DNA from: Oscillospiraceae bacterium
Lineage (GTDB): Bacteria > Bacillota > Clostridia > Oscillospirales > Ruminococcaceae
DNA: 23,254 nucleotides
Assembly: GCA_017848155.1 (NCBI GenBank)
Contig: JAGAKC010000347.1
Coordinates: 1 to 23,254, forward strand
Reading direction: 5' to 3'
In this document: positions 21,293 through 23,254 of the stretch, one piece after another
Layout of the letters: every line of letters starts with the position of its first letter
Position numbering within the stretch: the first letter of the stretch is position 1
The notes under the pieces: generated by a model
Databases searched by the model: none
Told to the model about the DNA's origin: nothing
Seen by the model: the letters and a program-made list of their open reading frames with translations, nothing else
Made by a program: the position numbers and the translations under genes

Positions 21293-23254
21293 ATGAATGA
21301 TATCACTACTAGCAGGAATATCAACGCAATAGTCCCTGTATCCCATTTCGGAGGTATAACGCCCATATGCGTGCCCATGGAGCACGACAGTAGCTTTTCC
21401 GATGAGGTTACCGGAAGGTTTTCACAGCGTGTCGGCTCACTCTGGGACAGATTGGGGCTTGTTTTTCTTATCGAGGAGCAGCAGGCACCTGTCAGAGATA
21501 ATGTGCAGCATGTTGTCAATAATTTTTCTTCGCAGATAATCTTTCAGCTATTTAGTAATAAGAATACTCGTCGGCTGGTTGAAAAAGATCAGCCTGGATT
21601 TGTTTATTTGGGCAATATACTAAAGCAGTATGATAGTCGACAGAGGTCGGTCAGCGAACAGATATCCAGAGAGATATCTGAAAGGATAGCAGACACAGAC
21701 AAGCTTGCGCAGCATGTAAAGAGCATTTATGGTGCACTTTGCGGTGATGACAAGTCGGAGTGTTCTGCTCAGCTTCTGACTATCACGCTTGAAAAGCTTT
21801 TGCGTGAAAGGATAGCTATTGCTTCAGATAAGTCTGTTATTTCTGAAAACAAACTCAGTGAAACTGAGGTCGTTCTTATCGAACGATTACAGAAAACGCT
21901 GCGCTCATCAGGCGGGGCGGATAGTACTCGTGAAACAAGGATACCGGAGCAGCTTTCCAGGGCAGCGGATATGGAGAATGCTGCTGAAAGCAGAAAGGAG
22001 ATCCTTTCTGTTATTTCGGAATATATTCCCAAAACTGCTGAAGCAGTATTACAGCAAAAGGCCGCAGATATCGTAAGCAGTGCAGTTGGTTCAGTCGGTG
22101 CAGTTACTGATAGTGACAGCATCGAAGGTGTAAGAAAAAATCTTGCACAAGAGATCGACAGGCTCAACAGAGCGATCTTTGATGATGGAGTATCATCTGT
22201 CGGAAATGGCAGGGTACTTTTTTCGGACAGTCGTGAAGCAGGAATACAGGCTGCTGAGCAGAAGATCCATGGTACGGTCGTGGCTCCTGTTACACAGGGA
22301 TATGATATTACACGTTCAGTGACAGAGCTTCTGCAGAGCGCTGCAGATGAGATGGCGTCAGACAAGATGCTCACAGCGCAACAGCGTCTGATCTCGTCAT
22401 TCAGCGGGAAAAGTATCGAGGAGATCGAAAAGCGTATACGTACAGTTTATGAAGCAACACCGAAAAAGACTGCTGCGCAGGCTGGCAAGGTGATAGCTGC
22501 GGCAAGTGATGTCGTTTTGTCACTGCTCGCACGCAGAGCGCATATGGCAACAGATACACAGATGAACGGGATGGCCACAAGAATGCCATCAACGAGATAC
22601 AGCATTCCTGTTTCTGTTAATGATAATACTGCTGTTATGCATGATAAGGCTGTGCATAATGCGGCTTCATCAACATATTTTACGGACCTGTCATCAGGGG
22701 TAGAGCAGTTTTATAATATAGATCAGGGCGATGTGCAGGGGATATCCTACAGGGAGATAAAGAGAACAGTTTCTGAGCTGATGAAAAACAGATCAGCTCA
22801 CGCTACATCAGTGAAGTCAGCGGCTCCCTTGAACAGGATACTGCACACAGATAAGGCAACTGGCTTTACAGTTGCAGTGCCACATCAAACAATAAACAAT
22901 GAAAATAATTATTCTGATACGGCATATGCTGTTTCGGAAAATAACTATAGATCGTACCTGACTGATCAGTCAGATCAACATGTACATGTTGATATTTCTG
23001 CGGCTCACACTGACAATGTGCAGAACGTGCGTAACGTAACAGTGAACGGCACGGTGCTGCCAGCGGAACAGAACAGCTACACACTGAACAGGTCGGGCGA
23101 CACGTACTATGCGGAGCATCATCACGATGGTGAGGAGCATAACACGTCAAACACATCGGTCACGAACAACATAAATACAGACCGCACAGTGAATAACGCT
23201 GACAGCGTGCAGAACGTGCGTAACGTAACAGTGAACGGCACGGTGCTGCCAGCG
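21293..23254 (+). CDS. Large unrecognised protein with C-terminal tandem repeats (3' end outside window)
   Basis: The frame is open for 654 codons from ATG 21293, which has GGGAGG 8 nt upstream, to the window edge; no stop is met. No family recognised. Residues 1-60 are mixed, then to about 430 the sequence is helical-looking and rich in Ala, Glu, Arg and Lys (for example SVSEQISREISERIADTDKLA). From about 520 it becomes Asn/Thr/Ser/His-rich and beta-like. At DNA level a 48-bp block (23018-23065) is repeated perfectly at 23207-23254, a 63-codon period, encoding VQNVRNVTVNGTVLPA; HHHDGEEHN lies between. Its place after the second tube gene, where LysM or spike genes usually sit, suggests a lineage-specific particle component. 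Tape measure, fibre or cargo cannot be told apart here. Confidence 0.8.
   Translation, partial: MNDITTSRNINAIVPVSHFGGITPICVPMEHDSSFSDEVTGRFSQRVGSLWDRLGLVFLIEEQQAPVRDNVQHVVNNFSSQIIFQLFSNKNTRRLVEKDQPGFVYLGNILKQYDSRQRSVSEQISREISERIADTDKLAQHVKSIYGALCGDDKSECSAQLLTITLEKLLRERIAIASDKSVISENKLSETEVVLIERLQKTLRSSGGADSTRETRIPEQLSRAADMENAAESRKEILSVISEYIPKTAEAVLQQKAADIVSSAVGSVGAVTDSDSIEGVRKNLAQEIDRLNRAIFDDGVSSVGNGRVLFSDSREAGIQAAEQKIHGTVVAPVTQGYDITRSVTELLQSAADEMASDKMLTAQQRLISSFSGKSIEEIEKRIRTVYEATPKKTAAQAGKVIAAASDVVLSLLARRAHMATDTQMNGMATRMPSTRYSIPVSVNDNTAVMHDKAVHNAASSTYFTDLSSGVEQFYNIDQGDVQGISYREIKRTVSELMKNRSAHATSVKSAAPLNRILHTDKATGFTVAVPHQTINNENNYSDTAYAVSENNYRSYLTDQSDQHVHVDISAAHTDNVQNVRNVTVNGTVLPAEQNSYTLNRSGDTYYAEHHHDGEEHNTSNTSVTNNINTDRTVNNADSVQNVRNVTVNGTVLPA
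23018..23254 (+). repeat. 48-bp perfect direct repeat, 189-bp period, inside the large CIS gene
   Basis: The block beginning GTGCAGAACGTGCGTAACG and ending GGTGCTGCCAGCG occurs at 23018-23065 and 23207-23254 with no differences. The offset of 189 bp is 63 codons, so the repeat stays in frame. The second copy runs exactly into the window edge; more copies may follow. Confidence 0.9.

Noticed and set aside
21769..22374. 201-codon minus-strand frame opposite the large CIS gene
   Set aside because: Ser/Ala-rich shadow of a long, clearly signalled + strand gene.
23012..23254. Possible CRISPR array
   Set aside because: Only two copies are visible, the unit is 48 bp on a 189-bp in-frame period inside an open reading frame, so it is a protein repeat.
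13694..23254. Ordinary prophage
   Set aside because: Sheath and tubes could be phage, but the CIS-type AAA+ ATPase, two gp19-like tubes and lack of any capsid, terminase, integrase or lysis gene in view favour an injection system. The right side is unseen, so this is not final.

Overview
The window reads as chromosomal DNA from a low-to-moderate GC Gram-positive anaerobe of the Bacillota, most like a Ruminococcus or related Oscillospiraceae member. This is inferred from gene content: SH3b/leucine-rich-repeat surface protein, DUF3810 and DUF554 membrane proteins, an ECF sigma/anti-sigma pair with a giant ectodomain, a sugar-type solute-binding lipoprotein and AraC regulator. Strong Shine-Dalgarno sites and frequent GTG/TTG starts agree. 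No species call can be made from sequence reading alone.

Left part (1-9300). The 3' end of a surface LRR protein runs rightward and meets, across a bidirectional terminator, a leftward AraC-family regulator. A leftward solute-binding lipoprotein gene follows, split by an apparent one-base deletion near 4055. Next is a leftward ECF sigma factor translationally coupled (ATGA overlap) to a 1387-residue membrane-anchored anti-sigma-like protein with four related extracellular domains.

Middle (9300-13320). A leftward tRNA-Leu(CAG) has its own promoter, encoded CCA and terminator. A divergent rightward operon encodes a DUF3810 putative metalloprotease and a DUF554 membrane protein. A rightward HtrA-type serine protease gene ends in a clear terminator.

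Right part (13320-23254 and beyond). This is the start of a contractile injection system (CIS, phage-tail-like) locus, all on the + strand. Two promoters, the upstream one preceded by two identical 14-bp repeats 21 bp apart, precede two unrecognised genes (406 and 135 aa), a YbjN-like protein, an AAA+ ATPase of the CIS type, the contractile sheath, a tube protein, a tail-assembly-chaperone-like protein, a second tube-type protein and the first 654 codons of a large repeat-bearing protein cut by the window edge. Baseplate, spike, LysM and cap genes are not visible and would be expected to the right.

The most striking signal is at 20629-20675. The chaperone-like gene ends in a textbook -1 ribosomal frameshift site: slippery T TTT TTA, 6-nt spacer, then a stem-loop. 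The -1 frame continues into a DUF6760-like segment that has no start codon of its own covering its conserved N-terminus. This parallels the frameshifted tail assembly chaperones (lambda G/GT) of long-tailed phages. Sheath and tube genes also form a codon-optimised island closed by an internal terminator, suggesting stoichiometric control of the major structural proteins.
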